Part shown: piece by piece, positions 8,727 to 17,330 of the stretch | Numbering within the stretch: position 1 is the stretch's first letter | Layout: each line of letters opens with the position of its first letter | NCBI GenBank assembly: GCA_039028155.1 | Contig: JBCCIS010000049.1 | Location: 1 to 39,343 of the forward strand | DNA from: Pseudomonadota bacterium | GTDB taxonomy: Bacteria; Pseudomonadota; Alphaproteobacteria; SP197 | Length of the DNA: 39,343 bases | Reading direction: 5' to 3' | Program-made: the position numbers and the translations under genes | Notes under the pieces: model-generated | Databases searched by the model: none | What the model was told of the DNA's origin: nothing | What the model saw: the letters and a program-made list of their open reading frames with translations, nothing else

Positions 8727-9659
8727 TTATGGAGTTAGCGCGATGAAGCGTTCGCTTGTGCCGCCACACCAAGCCGCCAGGCGGGCCGCGACAAACGCCG
8801 CCGGCGTCTCTGCCACACCCTGGCGCCGGTGGCAGACGGACCATGGAATGGTCAGCCCCTGCTCCGTCAGCGGCCGGGTGGCCAGGCCCCACCGTTCGAG
8901 GTCAGGTGCGACCGCCCAACGGCTCACCACCGTCACCCCATGACCGGCCGCGACCAGCGCCAACATCGCATCGAGCGGGCCGGCGCGCAGGTATGTCGCC
9001 GGCAGCACACGCGCCGGGCGAAACAACAGGTCGTGCTCCATGCCCGGCTCAAACACAGTGGAATAGGTGACGTAGACCTGATCGGCCAGATCGGCCGCGA
9101 TCACGCAAGGCCGCTTGGCCAGTGGATGATCGTTGGCCATCACAGCGACCAGATCATCATCGAACAGGTGCACCACCTCAACGCCGCGACGCCGCGGATT
9201 TCCTGGCGCTAGCGCCAAATCGATCGCACCGTCTTCAAGCGCCGAAAGCGGCACCGAGAGCGTGTCGGTGTGGAACTCGACCTCGATCTCCGGCGCGTGT
9301 TCAGTGATGTCGTCCAGAAAGGCGGGGGCCCAGCGGAACCCGCAATAAGCACGCGCGCCGAGCCGCACCAGCGCCTTGACGCCGCCCCTGTAGCGCTCGA
9401 GATCGGCCTCCGCGCGTTCCAGCTCGCCCATGATCAGGCGGGCGGATTGCAGGAGCTCCTGGCCTTGCCAGGTCAGCACCAGCCGCCGGTTGACCCGGCG
9501 AAATAAGGGCACGCCCGCGCGCCGTTCGGCCTCGCGCACCTGATGGCTCAGCGCCGGCTGTGTCAGGCCCAACGCACGGGCCGCGCTGGTCACCGTCTTG
9601 TGCCGGTCAAGGGCGACCAGCATGCGCAGATGGCGGATATCCAAATGCGGCATGGTCAT
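8727..9659 (-). CDS. LysR-family regulator, MetR-like
   Basis: A 310-residue LysR regulator. The DNA-binding domain is at 8-65 (HLRMLVALDRHKTVTSAARA, LTQPALSHQVREAE), with the effector domain after residue 90. The opening LDIRHLRMLVAL and the LTWQGQELLQSA linker recall MetR-type proteins. It lies directly upstream of the MttB-family gene on the same strand with a 91-bp gap, so it may regulate or be co-transcribed with it. Its start may be either of two in-frame ATGs (9659 or 9653). The inducer is unknown; a methyl-group or one-carbon metabolite would fit both the MetR resemblance and the neighbour. Confidence 0.9.
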   Translation of the reverse strand: MTMPHLDIRHLRMLVALDRHKTVTSAARALGLTQPALSHQVREAERRAGVPLFRRVNRRLVLTWQGQELLQSARLIMGELERAEADLERYRGGVKALVRLGARAYCGFRWAPAFLDDITEHAPEIEVEFHTDTLSVPLSALEDGAIDLALAPGNPRRRGVEVVHLFDDDLVAVMANDHPLAKRPCVIAADLADQVYVTYSTVFEPGMEHDLLFRPARVLPATYLRAGPLDAMLALVAAGHGVTVVSRWAVAPDLERWGLATRPLTEQGLTIPWSVCHRRQGVAETPAAFVAARLAAWCGGTSERFIALTP

Positions 9660-9700
9660 AAGAATTGATCATGACCAAGCCTTGGCGATCCAGCAAGACC

Positions 9701-9764
9701 AGAGCAGATTTACGCGACTAATCTTGTGCCACTGAGTGGCTCTAGATTAGTCGCGACCCGCTCT
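9701..9764. repeat. AGAGC-bounded nested inverted repeat, copy 1
   Basis: Nested dyads read directly. The outer arms are AGAGC (9701-9705) and GCTCT (9760-9764). A perfect 12-bp stem pairs 9713-9724 (CGCGACTAATCT) with 9744-9755, and an inner 6-bp stem pairs GCCACT with AGTGGC (9728-9740). It lies between the upstream region of the LysR gene and the 3' end of the solute-binding protein gene. Its outer ends match two other elements in the window (14994 and 33341), so it looks like a dispersed intergenic hairpin family. Confidence 0.7.
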
Positions 9765-9770
9765 AGGTAA

Positions 9771-9800
9771 AAAGAAAGGCCGGCGGTTACCCGCCGGCCC
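9771..9800 (-). terminator. Rho-independent terminator of the solute-binding protein gene
   Basis: A 9-bp GC stem (GGCCGGCGG, 9778-9786, with CCGCCGGCC, 9791-9799) and a 4-base loop. On the minus strand it is followed by a T-rich run (TTTCTTTTTA), immediately after the stop codon at 9828. Confidence 0.85.
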
Positions 9801-9827
9801 TTCAGCCCCATGGATGGGATCGTTCGA

Positions 9828-11423
9828 TCAGGCTTCGCTTTCGTCGAGCCAGATTTCTTCGTAAGGCCAGCCGGCGCCCAGAGCGAACGCGGAACTGCCG
9901 TGGAAGTTCTGGATTCGGGCACTGATGCCTTCGACGTAATTGGAGAAGAATGGGATGAAAGCACCGCCATCGTCATGCAGCAGGGTGCAGGCCTCGCAAT
10001 AGATCTCCAGGCGCTTGGCCGGGTCGGTTTCGATACGGCCCATGACAAGCAGTTCATCGAAGCGCTCGTTGCACCACGCCGTCTCGTTCCAGGAACCGCC
10101 GCAGGCGTGCGCGATGGTCAGGATCAAATCGGCTGTCGGGCGCGAGTTCCAGCCCGACACGTTGAACGGCGTCTGCATCCAAGTGTGGCTCCAATAGCCG
10201 TCGTCGGGCACGCGGTTCAGCGTGATGTCGATACCGGCCTGGGATGCCTGTTCCTGCAGGATGACGGAGCTGTCGACCGCGTTCGCGTGACCGGCGTTGG
10301 AGACCGCCAGCTCAATCGACGACAAACCTGTCTTGTCCCAATAGAACTTAGCCTTGTCGGGATCGTAGTCATGCTGCGGAATGTCGCGGCAATAGGTCGG
10401 CAGACCGGGGTTGACCGGGAAGTCGTTGGCGACCACGCCGTGACCCAGCAAAACGTTGTCGACGAGATACTGACGGTCGACGCAATGCTTCATGGCCAGG
10501 CGAACATTCAGATCGCTGGTCGGTGCGCGGTCGCACATCATATCCCAAATGAAGAACGAACCGGACGGCGTCGACACGACGTTGACGTTGGGGTCCTGGC
10601 CCAGCAGGCTCGCCAGGCGCGGCTCGACCCGCAACGTCATGTCAACGTCGCCGGACTTCAAGGCGTTACCGCGCGCGGCATTATCGGGAATGCCTTGGGT
10701 AATGAAGGCGTCGAGATGACCGGCGCTTTCATTCCAGTAATTGGCGTTCTTCTCGGTGACCGATTCACGACCCGGCTCGAAATCGGACAGGCGATAAGGA
10801 CCCGTGCCGTTCACCGGATCGCCGTCGACCCAGCCCTCGGCCACGATCGACGTGTGATAGTCATGGCCCAACAGGACCGGGAAGTCCGCATTGCCCGAGT
10901 TAAGCGTGATCACCAGGACATGGTCGCCATCGGCCTTCATATCGACGATTGGCGACAGCAAAGGCTTCGACGGTGACTCCGAACCTTCCTTGATGTGCTC
11001 GTTGAGCGAATAGATCGCATCGGCAGCGGTGAAGGGCTTGCCGTCGTGGAACTCGACGCCTTCGCGCAGCTTGAACGTCCAGACCTTGGCCTCGTCAGAG
11101 GATTCCCACTCGGTCGCCAGGTTCGGCACCACGTTCAAGTCGCGGTCCAGGTTGGTTATGCGGTTGTAGACCTGATAGGCCCGCTGGATGTCCGTCGAGT
11201 TGGTCATCTTCGTCGGGTCGAAAGTCTCTTCGGCCCCGGCATACTCCGTCGCGACAACCGCCGTTCCGCCTTTCTGGGCTTCGGCCGCGACACCCGCCGT
11301 CGACATCATGGTTGTGGCGGCAGTCGCCGTTACACCTAAAGCACTGGCGCGCCCGACAAATTCGCGACGCGACATTTTGCCGGCTTTGGCCTGCTGAAGG
11401 TACCAGTCTAGTTGTTTTGTCAT
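9828..11423 (-). CDS. Family 5 ABC solute-binding protein (peptide/opine/amine type), Tat-exported
   Basis: Periplasmic substrate-capturing subunit of a Dpp/Opp-type ABC importer. The start at 11423 is chosen because GGGAG sits 6-7 bases before it; longer starts at 11429 and 11444 have no such site. A twin-arginine signal (MSRREFVG, arginines at 19-20) is followed by an Ala/Thr-rich hydrophobic stretch and a likely cleavage near AGVAAEAQ. The mature protein shows the family pattern: GGTAVVATEYAG, the LREGVEFHDGKPFTAADA signature, then NGTGPYRL. The product is 531 residues. No permease or ATPase gene is adjacent, so it is an orphan in this window. A strong terminator follows it. Confidence 0.92.
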   Translation of the reverse strand: MTKQLDWYLQQAKAGKMSRREFVGRASALGVTATAATTMMSTAGVAAEAQKGGTAVVATEYAGAEETFDPTKMTNSTDIQRAYQVYNRITNLDRDLNVVPNLATEWESSDEAKVWTFKLREGVEFHDGKPFTAADAIYSLNEHIKEGSESPSKPLLSPIVDMKADGDHVLVITLNSGNADFPVLLGHDYHTSIVAEGWVDGDPVNGTGPYRLSDFEPGRESVTEKNANYWNESAGHLDAFITQGIPDNAARGNALKSGDVDMTLRVEPRLASLLGQDPNVNVVSTPSGSFFIWDMMCDRAPTSDLNVRLAMKHCVDRQYLVDNVLLGHGVVANDFPVNPGLPTYCRDIPQHDYDPDKAKFYWDKTGLSSIELAVSNAGHANAVDSSVILQEQASQAGIDITLNRVPDDGYWSHTWMQTPFNVSGWNSRPTADLILTIAHACGGSWNETAWCNERFDELLVMGRIETDPAKRLEIYCEACTLLHDDGGAFIPFFSNYVEGISARIQNFHGSSAFALGAGWPYEEIWLDESEA

Positions 11424-11669
11424 TCTCATCTCCCAATCACGCATTGGCGGCGCCGTGCGCCTCTTTTTGTCGCCGGTCTCCCGCCGCTCCGCGCGAAGTC
11501 TAGCGGATCATCGAAAAAACGAAAGGCATTGCCAAAACAATTAGGATTGAGCCGGCCGCCGGTTTCTGGCCCGAAAACGACCGCAATTCCGCCAGTTTAA
11601 TGTGGTCCGGATGAAGAGCCGACGATCGGCCGGGTTAGGCGGCACGATCATCTGAACAGGTTCCGGTCA

Positions 11670-13379
11670 TCATCTGAGCATGTAGAGCTGGGCCAGCGCC
11701 AAACGGTCAACCGGATCGCACCACGCCCGTTCGCCATCGACCGTGACGTCGAAGGTCTGGTTGTCGACCGCAATCGCTGGCAGCGCGTCGTTCAGATGCA
11801 TCGACGCCTTGGACAAGTTCCGCGTGCCGGAGAGCGGCAGCAGCATGCGACCAAGATCCAGCCTGCCCGCCAGGTCGCCGTCGATGGCGCTGGGATGAAC
11901 GAAGGTCGCCGAGACCGCCTGTGGCGCATGACCGTGGGCGCCCCATTGCTCACGCAAGATGACGGGGTCGGCGGCGGCAATGCTGGCGGCTGAATCACCC
12001 ATCGCGGCCCAGGCCGTGAAGCCGCCCTTGATCACGACGCTCGGCTTGATGCCGAAGAAGGCGGGTTTCCACAAAACGATATCGGCCAGCTTGCCCGTCT
12101 CCAGCGAGCCGATATGACGGTCGATGCCGAACACGCGGGCCGCGTTGATCGTGTACTTGGCGAGGTAACGCATGATGCGCCTGTTGTCGGCGCCCGCGAT
12201 CAGCTCATCCGCCAGCGCGCCACGCTGATCGCGCATCTTGCTCGCCAACTGCCAGCAACGCGCGACGACCTCGTTGATGCGCCCCATGCCCTGGCTGTCG
12301 GAACCAAACATGGAGATCGCGCCGATGTCGTGCAAGATGTCCTCGGCGGCGATTGTCTGCGCGCGGATCCGGCTTTCAGCGAACGCGACATCCTCCGGCA
12401 CGTGCGGACTCAGGTGATGCACGGTCATCGTCATGTCGAGGTGTTCGTCGAACGTGTTCAGCGTGAACGGGTTGGTCGGGTTGGTCGACGACGGCAGACA
12501 GTTCGCTTCGCCGTTGCAGCGGATGATGTCGGGCGCATGGCCGCCGCCGGCGCCTTCGGTGTGGTACATGTGAATGGCGCGCCCGCCGATCGCCGCCATG
12601 GTGCTTTCGTAGAATCCCGCCTCGTTCAGCGTGTCGGTGTGGATCTGGACCTGGAAGTCCATGTCGTCGGCGACCGACAGGCAGCAGTCGATGGTCGCCG
12701 GCATGGCGCCATAGTCCTCGTGGATCTTAACGCCGATCGCGCCGCCGGCGATGTGGGCGCGGATGCCGTCGGGATCATGGCAACTGCCGCGGGTCAGGAA
12801 ACCGAAGTTCATCGCCATGGCGTCGCTTGCCTTCAGCATGTTGCCGGTTGTCCAGTCACCGCCGGAATCGACGCCGAATAGAATGCCGTGGCCACCGCCG
12901 ATCATGGTCGTCAGGCCGGCCGACAATGCGTGGCGGATCAATGCCGGGCTCTTGTGATGCACATGCACGTCAATCCCGCCTGGCGTCGCGATCATACCGT
13001 CGCCATGGGCGACCAGGGTCGCCGGACCGCAGACCAGGTCGGGGTGAACACCGTCCATGACCGCCGGATTTCCTGCCTTGCCGAGCCCGACGATGCGGCC
13101 CTCGCGAACGCCCAGATCGCCTTTCACGATGCCCAGGATCGGGTCCATGACGAGCACGTTGTGCACGACGAGATCAAGCGCGCCGTCGGCTTGACTGTGG
13201 CTTGCCTGGAAACCCATGGCGTCGCGGAACGATTTTCCACCACCTGTGGTGAGTTCTTCGCCGGGTACGCCGTGGTCATGCTCGACCTCGGCGACCAGAG
13301 ACGTGTTGGCAAGCCGCACCCGGTCACCCTTGGTCGGCCCGTACATGGCGGCATAGGCCGCCCGTGTCATCGTTGCCAT
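11670..13379 (-). CDS. ureC: Divergent urease alpha subunit (UreC-like)
   Basis: Catalytic subunit of urease or a urease-like amidohydrolase, 569 residues with the start at 13379, where [13 protein letters not shown] aligns with the UreC N-terminus and GGAG lies 9 bases upstream. All nickel-site residues are present: H139, H141, the carbamylated-lysine position K218 (VKIHED), H220, H247 (HTDTLNE), H273 ([10 protein letters not shown]) and D361 (GSDSQGMGR), with H321 in the flap. The flap cysteine of classical ureases (Cys319 in Klebsiella, before His-His-Leu) is valine here (V320). The segment after the first metal motif (HVHHKSP) also departs from the classical one. It follows the gamma/beta fusion by 4 bp. 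No ureD, E, F or G gene is in the window. The substrate is presumed urea but not certain. Confidence 0.9.
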   Translation of the reverse strand: MATMTRAAYAAMYGPTKGDRVRLANTSLVAEVEHDHGVPGEELTTGGGKSFRDAMGFQASHSQADGALDLVVHNVLVMDPILGIVKGDLGVREGRIVGLGKAGNPAVMDGVHPDLVCGPATLVAHGDGMIATPGGIDVHVHHKSPALIRHALSAGLTTMIGGGHGILFGVDSGGDWTTGNMLKASDAMAMNFGFLTRGSCHDPDGIRAHIAGGAIGVKIHEDYGAMPATIDCCLSVADDMDFQVQIHTDTLNEAGFYESTMAAIGGRAIHMYHTEGAGGGHAPDIIRCNGEANCLPSSTNPTNPFTLNTFDEHLDMTMTVHHLSPHVPEDVAFAESRIRAQTIAAEDILHDIGAISMFGSDSQGMGRINEVVARCWQLASKMRDQRGALADELIAGADNRRIMRYLAKYTINAARVFGIDRHIGSLETGKLADIVLWKPAFFGIKPSVVIKGGFTAWAAMGDSAASIAAADPVILREQWGAHGHAPQAVSATFVHPSAIDGDLAGRLDLGRMLLPLSGTRNLSKASMHLNDALPAIAVDNQTFDVTVDGERAWCDPVDRLALAQLYMLR

Positions 13380-13383
13380 CGCC

Positions 13384-14085
13384 CTACGCTCCGTTGAAAC
13401 CGCGATCGCGCGCCCGGTCCAGCGCCGCCGCACGGGTGTCGGCATCGTGGACCGAACCATTGGTCAGGTTGTTGAAGCCGGAGACCAAACCGTCGCCTCC
13501 GATCGCGACAAGGGCGACATCGCGGGCCTGCCCTGGCTCGAACCGCTGCGCGGTGCCAGAGGGGATGTCGAGGCGCATGCCGAACGCTGCTTCGCGGTCG
13601 AACGACAGCGCCGGGTTGACCTCGAAGAAGTGGAAGTGGCTGCCGACTTGCACCGGCCGGTCGCCGGTGTTCAGCACGCTGACTGTCGCCTTGTCGCGTC
13701 CGACGTTCAGTTCGATATCGCCGTCGGGTGTCACGATCTCGCCGGCGCGCGCGTCGTTGCCGTCGGCAATCGCCGCGCCTCCCGGACGGATGGGATCGTG
13801 CACGGTGATCAGTTTGGCGCCATCGGGGAACAGACCTTCGACCATGATGACCGGCAGCAGGCGGGTGACGCCAGGCAGCACGTCGTCGGTGGTCAGCAGC
13901 GTCGCGCCCCAACCCATCAGGTCCTTGACCGAGCGGCCCTCGCGCGCGCCTTCCAGCAGCGCGTCGGCGATATAGGCGTGGGCCTCCGGATGATTAAGCT
14001 TTAGGCCCTTCTCCTTGCGCCGGCGCGCCATCTCGGCGGCGACAAAGATCGTCATGCGCTCCAACTCGGTCGGTGTCAGCATCAT
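13384..14085 (-). CDS. ureAB: Urease gamma/beta fusion subunit
   Basis: A 233-residue fusion of the two small urease subunits, as in Helicobacter UreA and the second urease locus of some actinobacteria. Residues 1-100 are the gamma part ([20 protein letters not shown], then [17 protein letters not shown]). Residues 105-225 are the beta part ([38 protein letters not shown]). Two consecutive ATG codons can start it; GGGAG lies about 10 bases upstream. It is the first gene of a two-gene unit with the alpha subunit 4 bp downstream, and diverges from a PhyH dioxygenase across a very short spacer (14086-14147). Confidence 0.92.
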   Translation of the reverse strand: MMLTPTELERMTIFVAAEMARRRKEKGLKLNHPEAHAYIADALLEGAREGRSVKDLMGWGATLLTTDDVLPGVTRLLPVIMVEGLFPDGAKLITVHDPIRPGGAAIADGNDARAGEIVTPDGDIELNVGRDKATVSVLNTGDRPVQVGSHFHFFEVNPALSFDREAAFGMRLDIPSGTAQRFEPGQARDVALVAIGGDGLVSGFNNLTNGSVHDADTRAAALDRARDRGFNGA

Positions 14086-14147
14086 GGTCTCGCCACTCCC
14101 TGCATTGTTGCCTTATCTTACGGCCATAGCTCAGACGAGTGCACGCG

Positions 14148-14987
14148 ATGACAGACATGAAACGATTTGATCCTGGCGCCCAGAACGACTGGATCTTCGA
14201 TGCGGTCGCCCAGGACGGCGGCGCCATTGTCGAGGGTGTGCTGAACAGCGGTTTCTTGGCCGCGCTGCGCGACGAACTCACCAGCTCGATTGATCAAGCG
14301 CAGCCAGGAAGCCGGTCCGGCGTGGAGGGTGTCGAGACGTTCCATGGCGCCAACACCAAACGCATCTGTTCCCTGGCGCGCCGTTCCGAGGCTTTCATCG
14401 ATTTGATGCTGCACCCCCTGCTGCTCGCCTTTGCCGATCGCTTTCTGCTGCCGGCCTGCCGCGACTACTGGCTCAACACCGGCCAGTTAATGATCGTCGG
14501 CCCCGGCGAGCCGGCGCAGCGGTTGCACCGCGATGAAGGCAACTGGCCTTATCAGCCGTGGCCCGGACCGGAAGTGACGGTGAGTTCCATGTGGGCACTG
14601 TCGGACTTCACGGCCGAGGTCGGCGCAACACGGGTGGTGCCGGGCAGTCACCTTTGGTCGGACCGCGACCGCGACGCCGATGACGGCCAGACCGTTCAGG
14701 CGGTCATGCCGGCCGGCTCGGCCCTGCTCTACTCCGGCAAGGTCAAACACGGCGCCGGTGCCAACCAGACGGCGGACGCCTGGCGCTGGGGTCTTCATGT
14801 GAGTTATGTCGTCGGCTGGCTGCGGCCCGAGGAAAACCACAACATGGCGGTGCCGATCGAGACCGCCAGACGCCTGCCCGAACGCGCCCAGGCGCTGCTC
14901 GGCTATACGTCCTACGTACCCGACAACGGTGGGCGGTTGGGACTGGTGGAGTTCGAAGACGCCGCGCTGGTCACGCGCGGGAATTAG
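14148..14987 (+). CDS. PhyH-family Fe(II)/2-oxoglutarate dioxygenase (1)
   Basis: A 279-residue non-haem iron oxygenase of the phytanoyl-CoA dioxygenase family, which hydroxylates small molecules using 2-oxoglutarate and O2. The iron ligands are H127 and D129 (LHRDEGNW) and H201 (KHGAGAN). R213 is the probable 2-oxoglutarate arginine, and GATRVVPGSHLW is the usual family core. ATG 14148 is preferred over the in-frame GTG at 14139. It diverges from the urease genes and is followed by a long hairpin repeat. The substrate is unknown; the family includes ectoine and betaine hydroxylases as well as acyl-CoA enzymes. Confidence 0.9.
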   Translation: MTDMKRFDPGAQNDWIFDAVAQDGGAIVEGVLNSGFLAALRDELTSSIDQAQPGSRSGVEGVETFHGANTKRICSLARRSEAFIDLMLHPLLLAFADRFLLPACRDYWLNTGQLMIVGPGEPAQRLHRDEGNWPYQPWPGPEVTVSSMWALSDFTAEVGATRVVPGSHLWSDRDRDADDGQTVQAVMPAGSALLYSGKVKHGAGANQTADAWRWGLHVSYVVGWLRPEENHNMAVPIETARRLPERAQALLGYTSYVPDNGGRLGLVEFEDAALVTRGN

Positions 14988-14993
14988 GCGGCT

Positions 14994-15055
14994 AGAGCGG
15001 ATCATGGTTAGGTGGAACCGCTTGACGGTTCCATCTAACCACGTGAATCCGCTCT
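14994..15055. repeat. AGAGCGGAT-bounded long hairpin, copy 2
   Basis: The outer 9-bp stem AGAGCGGAT (14994-15002) pairs perfectly with ATCCGCTCT (15047-15055). The inner 16-bp stem (15005-15020 with 15026-15041) has one G:T pair and a 5-base CTTGA loop. It starts 6 bp after the PhyH stop codon and lies between convergent genes, so it could terminate or stabilise transcripts. It shares its ends with elements at 9701 and 33341. Confidence 0.75.
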
Positions 15056-15097
15056 CTATTTATGAGTAGTGCAGATTCACCTGCCTTGACGAAATCG

Positions 15098-15111
15098 CGA
15101 AGCGATCGCTT
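15098..15111. repeat. 14-bp perfect palindrome at the end of the glycosyltransferase gene
   Basis: GAAGCGATCGCTTC is self-complementary and sits at the stop codon of the minus-strand GT9 gene. A 7-bp dyad (GTGAATC at about 15043, GATTCAC at about 15073) links it to the neighbouring hairpin repeat. It may be part of the same intergenic repeat or a simple terminator stem. Confidence 0.4.
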
Positions 15112-16070
15112 CAAAACAGGATCGGCTCTAGGCTGTCACCCCAGCGGTTCCGAATGGCGGCCTCGACCATGTCGGCTGTCAGCCCGCCCATCATCGTGCC
15201 TGTCGTCCGGGTATCGTAATCCGGACCGCCGATCAGATCTTGGATGGATTCCGGCGTTCTGACGACCAAGCCGTTTGGCCCCCACGGACCATAGTGGACA
15301 TCGTTGGTGGGGCCGAACAAACCGACCGTCGGCCGCCCGGTCGCCGCCGCCAGATGCATCATGGCCGAATCGTTACCGACAAACAGCCGGCAGCGGCGCA
15401 TCGCGGCATACGTCGACAACACGTCGACACCCATGCCGTCGATCAACCAGTCGTCCGGCACGCCGTCGAAGATCGGCTGCGCTGTCTCTCGCTCCTGTTC
15501 CGCGCCGACCAGAAGCAGACGCGATCCGGCCAGCGCGCCGCTTGGCGCCAGCAGCCGGTTGGCCAGATCGACAAAACTCTGCGCCGGCCAGATCTTGCCC
15601 GGCCAAGAAGCGCCCGGCGCCATGGCTATGATATCGCGGCCTTCGCCTACCAGATCGCGAGCACGCTCTTCGTGCGTGGCATTGGTCCAAACAATGGGAT
15701 CCAGTGGCGCCGAACCGAGCGCCATCGCATTCAGCTCAACGCGGTGGATGGGGGCTGTGTTCTTGGGCAGAGCACGGCGGTCGCCCGCGCGCAACACATA
15801 CGGCATAGCCGTGCGCCGAAGATCGACGACGACCCGCCAACGCTGGCCTGCGGTGGCCCGCCACAGGTCAAACCAATGGAGCGAACGGCGCCGTTTGCGA
15901 ATGACGTGGATGCGCGCCAGCCGGGGCACCGCCTCGAACACCTTAGCCGCCGGCGCACCACAGGCGATCGTGACGGGATCATCGGAATAGTCGTCAAGCA
16001 GCCGTTTTAGCACACCCGACGAAAGGATGGCATCGCCAATGTAGGTCGAGGTGATGAAAAGAATGGCCAT
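15111..16070 (-). CDS. Glycosyltransferase family 9 (heptosyltransferase-like)
   Basis: A 319-residue GT9 enzyme, expected to transfer heptose or another sugar from an ADP-sugar onto lipopolysaccharide core at the cytoplasmic face of the inner membrane. The N-terminal ILFITSTYIGDAILSSGVL nucleates the first Rossmann domain. The C-terminal domain has the family signature at 231-255 (GNDSAMMHLAAATG, then GLFGPT), with APGASWPGKIWP near 151-163 as the sugar-nucleotide loop. It lies 30 bp downstream of the DUF6165 gene on the same strand, a pairing that fits an envelope polysaccharide role. It is shorter than typical WaaC/WaaF (about 320-350 residues) but complete. Confidence 0.9.
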   Translation of the reverse strand: MAILFITSTYIGDAILSSGVLKRLLDDYSDDPVTIACGAPAAKVFEAVPRLARIHVIRKRRRSLHWFDLWRATAGQRWRVVVDLRRTAMPYVLRAGDRRALPKNTAPIHRVELNAMALGSAPLDPIVWTNATHEERARDLVGEGRDIIAMAPGASWPGKIWPAQSFVDLANRLLAPSGALAGSRLLLVGAEQERETAQPIFDGVPDDWLIDGMGVDVLSTYAAMRRCRLFVGNDSAMMHLAAATGRPTVGLFGPTNDVHYGPWGPNGLVVRTPESIQDLIGGPDYDTRTTGTMMGGLTADMVEAAIRNRWGDSLEPILF

Positions 16071-16100
16071 GATGTCGAAAGCGCAACGTGACCGCCCGCG

Positions 16101-16487
16101 TCAGTACGCGGCGTAGGACTTTTCCTCGGCGATGTCGGATCCCAGATGCTCGTTGATTTGTTTCTTCAACGCCGCCCTCTGGTCGTTCTCGATGTAGACG
16201 GAACGCGCCAGTTCGACAAACCGGGCGTCGAAATTCTGCGCGCGCTCGTGGTCGCGGATCTCGTCCTCGATCTCCCAAAGCCGTTCGTTGACGGCCTTCA
16301 ACGCACGCTTGTTGTCGTCGATCGCGGCGGAGGGTTCGATATGGCGCGACGCCGACATTTCGAGAGTTTCTTTTTCACGGCGAATGTTCTCAAGCTTCGC
16401 CGGATCGGTGATCCGCTCTTCCTTGATCTCAAGGATCGTCAGCTTGTCCAGCAATTCCCCGGGCGAGACTTCCACGCTTATTCGCAC
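16101..16487 (-). CDS. DUF6165 family protein
   Basis: A 128-residue soluble, charged, probably all-helical protein. The N-terminal VEVSPGELLDKLTILEIKEERI segment is the hallmark of DUF6165 proteins, which in alphaproteobacteria are often encoded beside LPS or glycan transferases. GTG at 16487 is the start, with GGAGG 4 bases upstream; no ATG is available before the conserved region. Residues 30-110 look like two long amphipathic helices (LENIRREKETLEM and AVNERLWEIEDEIRDHER) that could form a coiled coil. It is the first gene of a pair with the GT9 glycosyltransferase. The molecular function is not known. Confidence 0.8.
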   Translation of the reverse strand: MRISVEVSPGELLDKLTILEIKEERITDPAKLENIRREKETLEMSASRHIEPSAAIDDNKRALKAVNERLWEIEDEIRDHERAQNFDARFVELARSVYIENDQRAALKKQINEHLGSDIAEEKSYAAY

Positions 16488-16783
16488 ATGTCCTCCATGG
16501 GCCGGCCCCGAATTGAGAGCGCATAACGGGTGCGACGCACGCCTTAAGCCGTTGCCGCCGATGTTTCAAGGCGTCGCCACACATTTCGACATACGTGCCG
16601 GTCGCAGGGGCCGCGCGCGCGGGCGTCGCTCGGCTGCATGTCCTGCATGCAGGCTATAGGGACGGTGGCGTTGGAAGGCGCCGCACTGGTGACGCGCGGC
16701 CCTGGATAACGTCTTCGGCAGGGGGCACCGGGTCTAGCGGCGGCTCCTGCCGAAGTTACTGGAGCAAGCTTGCTCGCTTTGCC
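16488..16783. other. Non-coding spacer with two dyads
   Basis: About 300 bp with no gene I can support. It holds a 10-bp inverted repeat, CTTCGGCAGG (16713-16722) with CCTGCCGAAG (16746-16755), and a 14-bp perfect palindrome GAGCAAGCTTGCTC (16762-16775) placed 8 bp beyond the stop codon of the 44-residue ORF. The palindrome could be its terminator stem, although no T-run follows. Confidence 0.5.
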
Positions 16784-16918
16784 TTATCGCTCCGCGGTCT
16801 TGGACCGTTCCGGTTTCGACGTCTTGGCCTTGTCGGCCTGCCTGACGCGGCGTTTACCGTGTTCGTCGCGATCGTCCAGCAGCGACAAGATGGTGTCGTT
16901 CATCAATCCTCCGAACAT
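16784..16918 (-). CDS. 44-residue small protein, tandem paralogue A
   Basis: A short gene with a strong ribosome site: AAAGGAG, 7 bases, then ATG. The product begins MFGGLMNDTILSLLDD and ends in a Lys/Arg-rich tail (GKRRVRQADKAKTSKPER). Its neighbour at 17069 has the same length, the same ribosome-site arrangement and the same N-terminal pattern M-x-G-G-x-M-x-x-x-I-x-S-L. The first 14 residues are mildly hydrophobic, and there is no full membrane helix or signal peptide. I know no family for it. Confidence 0.6.
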   Translation of the reverse strand: MFGGLMNDTILSLLDDRDEHGKRRVRQADKAKTSKPERSKTAER

Positions 16919-17068
16919 TTTTTGTCTCCTTTCGTCGAATGATGTTGTCTTCATGGATGTGGCATCGATGCCCGCTGGTGAGGTTTGCTCAGTTGGAAGA
17001 CCGGCCATGCATAACGTGTGGGTCTCGACCTGCCCCAGGGCGTCAAAACGGCCGATTTCGGCGAGATT

Positions 17069-17203
17069 TCAGGCCTTGCGGGCGCCGTCAGTCGCTTTTG
17101 GCTTAGGGGTCGCTAGGACCTGCCGGCTGGCGCCGCGGTCCGTGGCTTTCTGCCAGTCCCGAAACAGGGACCAAATGACGCCGCTCATGGGTCCGCCCAC
17201 CAT
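17069..17203 (-). CDS. 44-residue small protein, tandem paralogue B
   Basis: A second member of the pair. AAAAGGAG lies 7 bases before the ATG, and the protein starts MVGGPMSGVIWSLFRDW with a basic Thr/Pro/Lys tail (ATPKPKATDGARKA). Both proteins are exactly 44 residues; they share G3, G4, M6, I10, S12 and L13 and diverge after residue 16. It lies upstream of paralogue A on the same strand, 150 bp apart, and is divergent from a LysR gene across 127 bp. Function unknown. Confidence 0.6.
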   Translation of the reverse strand: MVGGPMSGVIWSLFRDWQKATDRGASRQVLATPKPKATDGARKA

Positions 17204-17330
17204 GTCTCCGCTCCTTTTCCTTGCCATCGACTGATCATGATTTGGCATCGATGCGGGCCTTGCGGGAGCCGTGAAATCCGGATATCGGTTATGCACCAGC
17301 GAATAAGGCCTTCAAAGGAGCGATACGCCG

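Noticed and set aside
9810-10976. A 388-codon plus-strand frame across the solute-binding protein gene
   Set aside because: Antisense shadow of a well-supported family 5 binding protein; no ribosome site or recognisable domain.
16762-16775. The HindIII-like palindrome GAGCAAGCTTGCTC as a regulator site
   Set aside because: It lies downstream of the 44-residue ORF and is better explained as a 3'-end stem; there is no second copy near a promoter.
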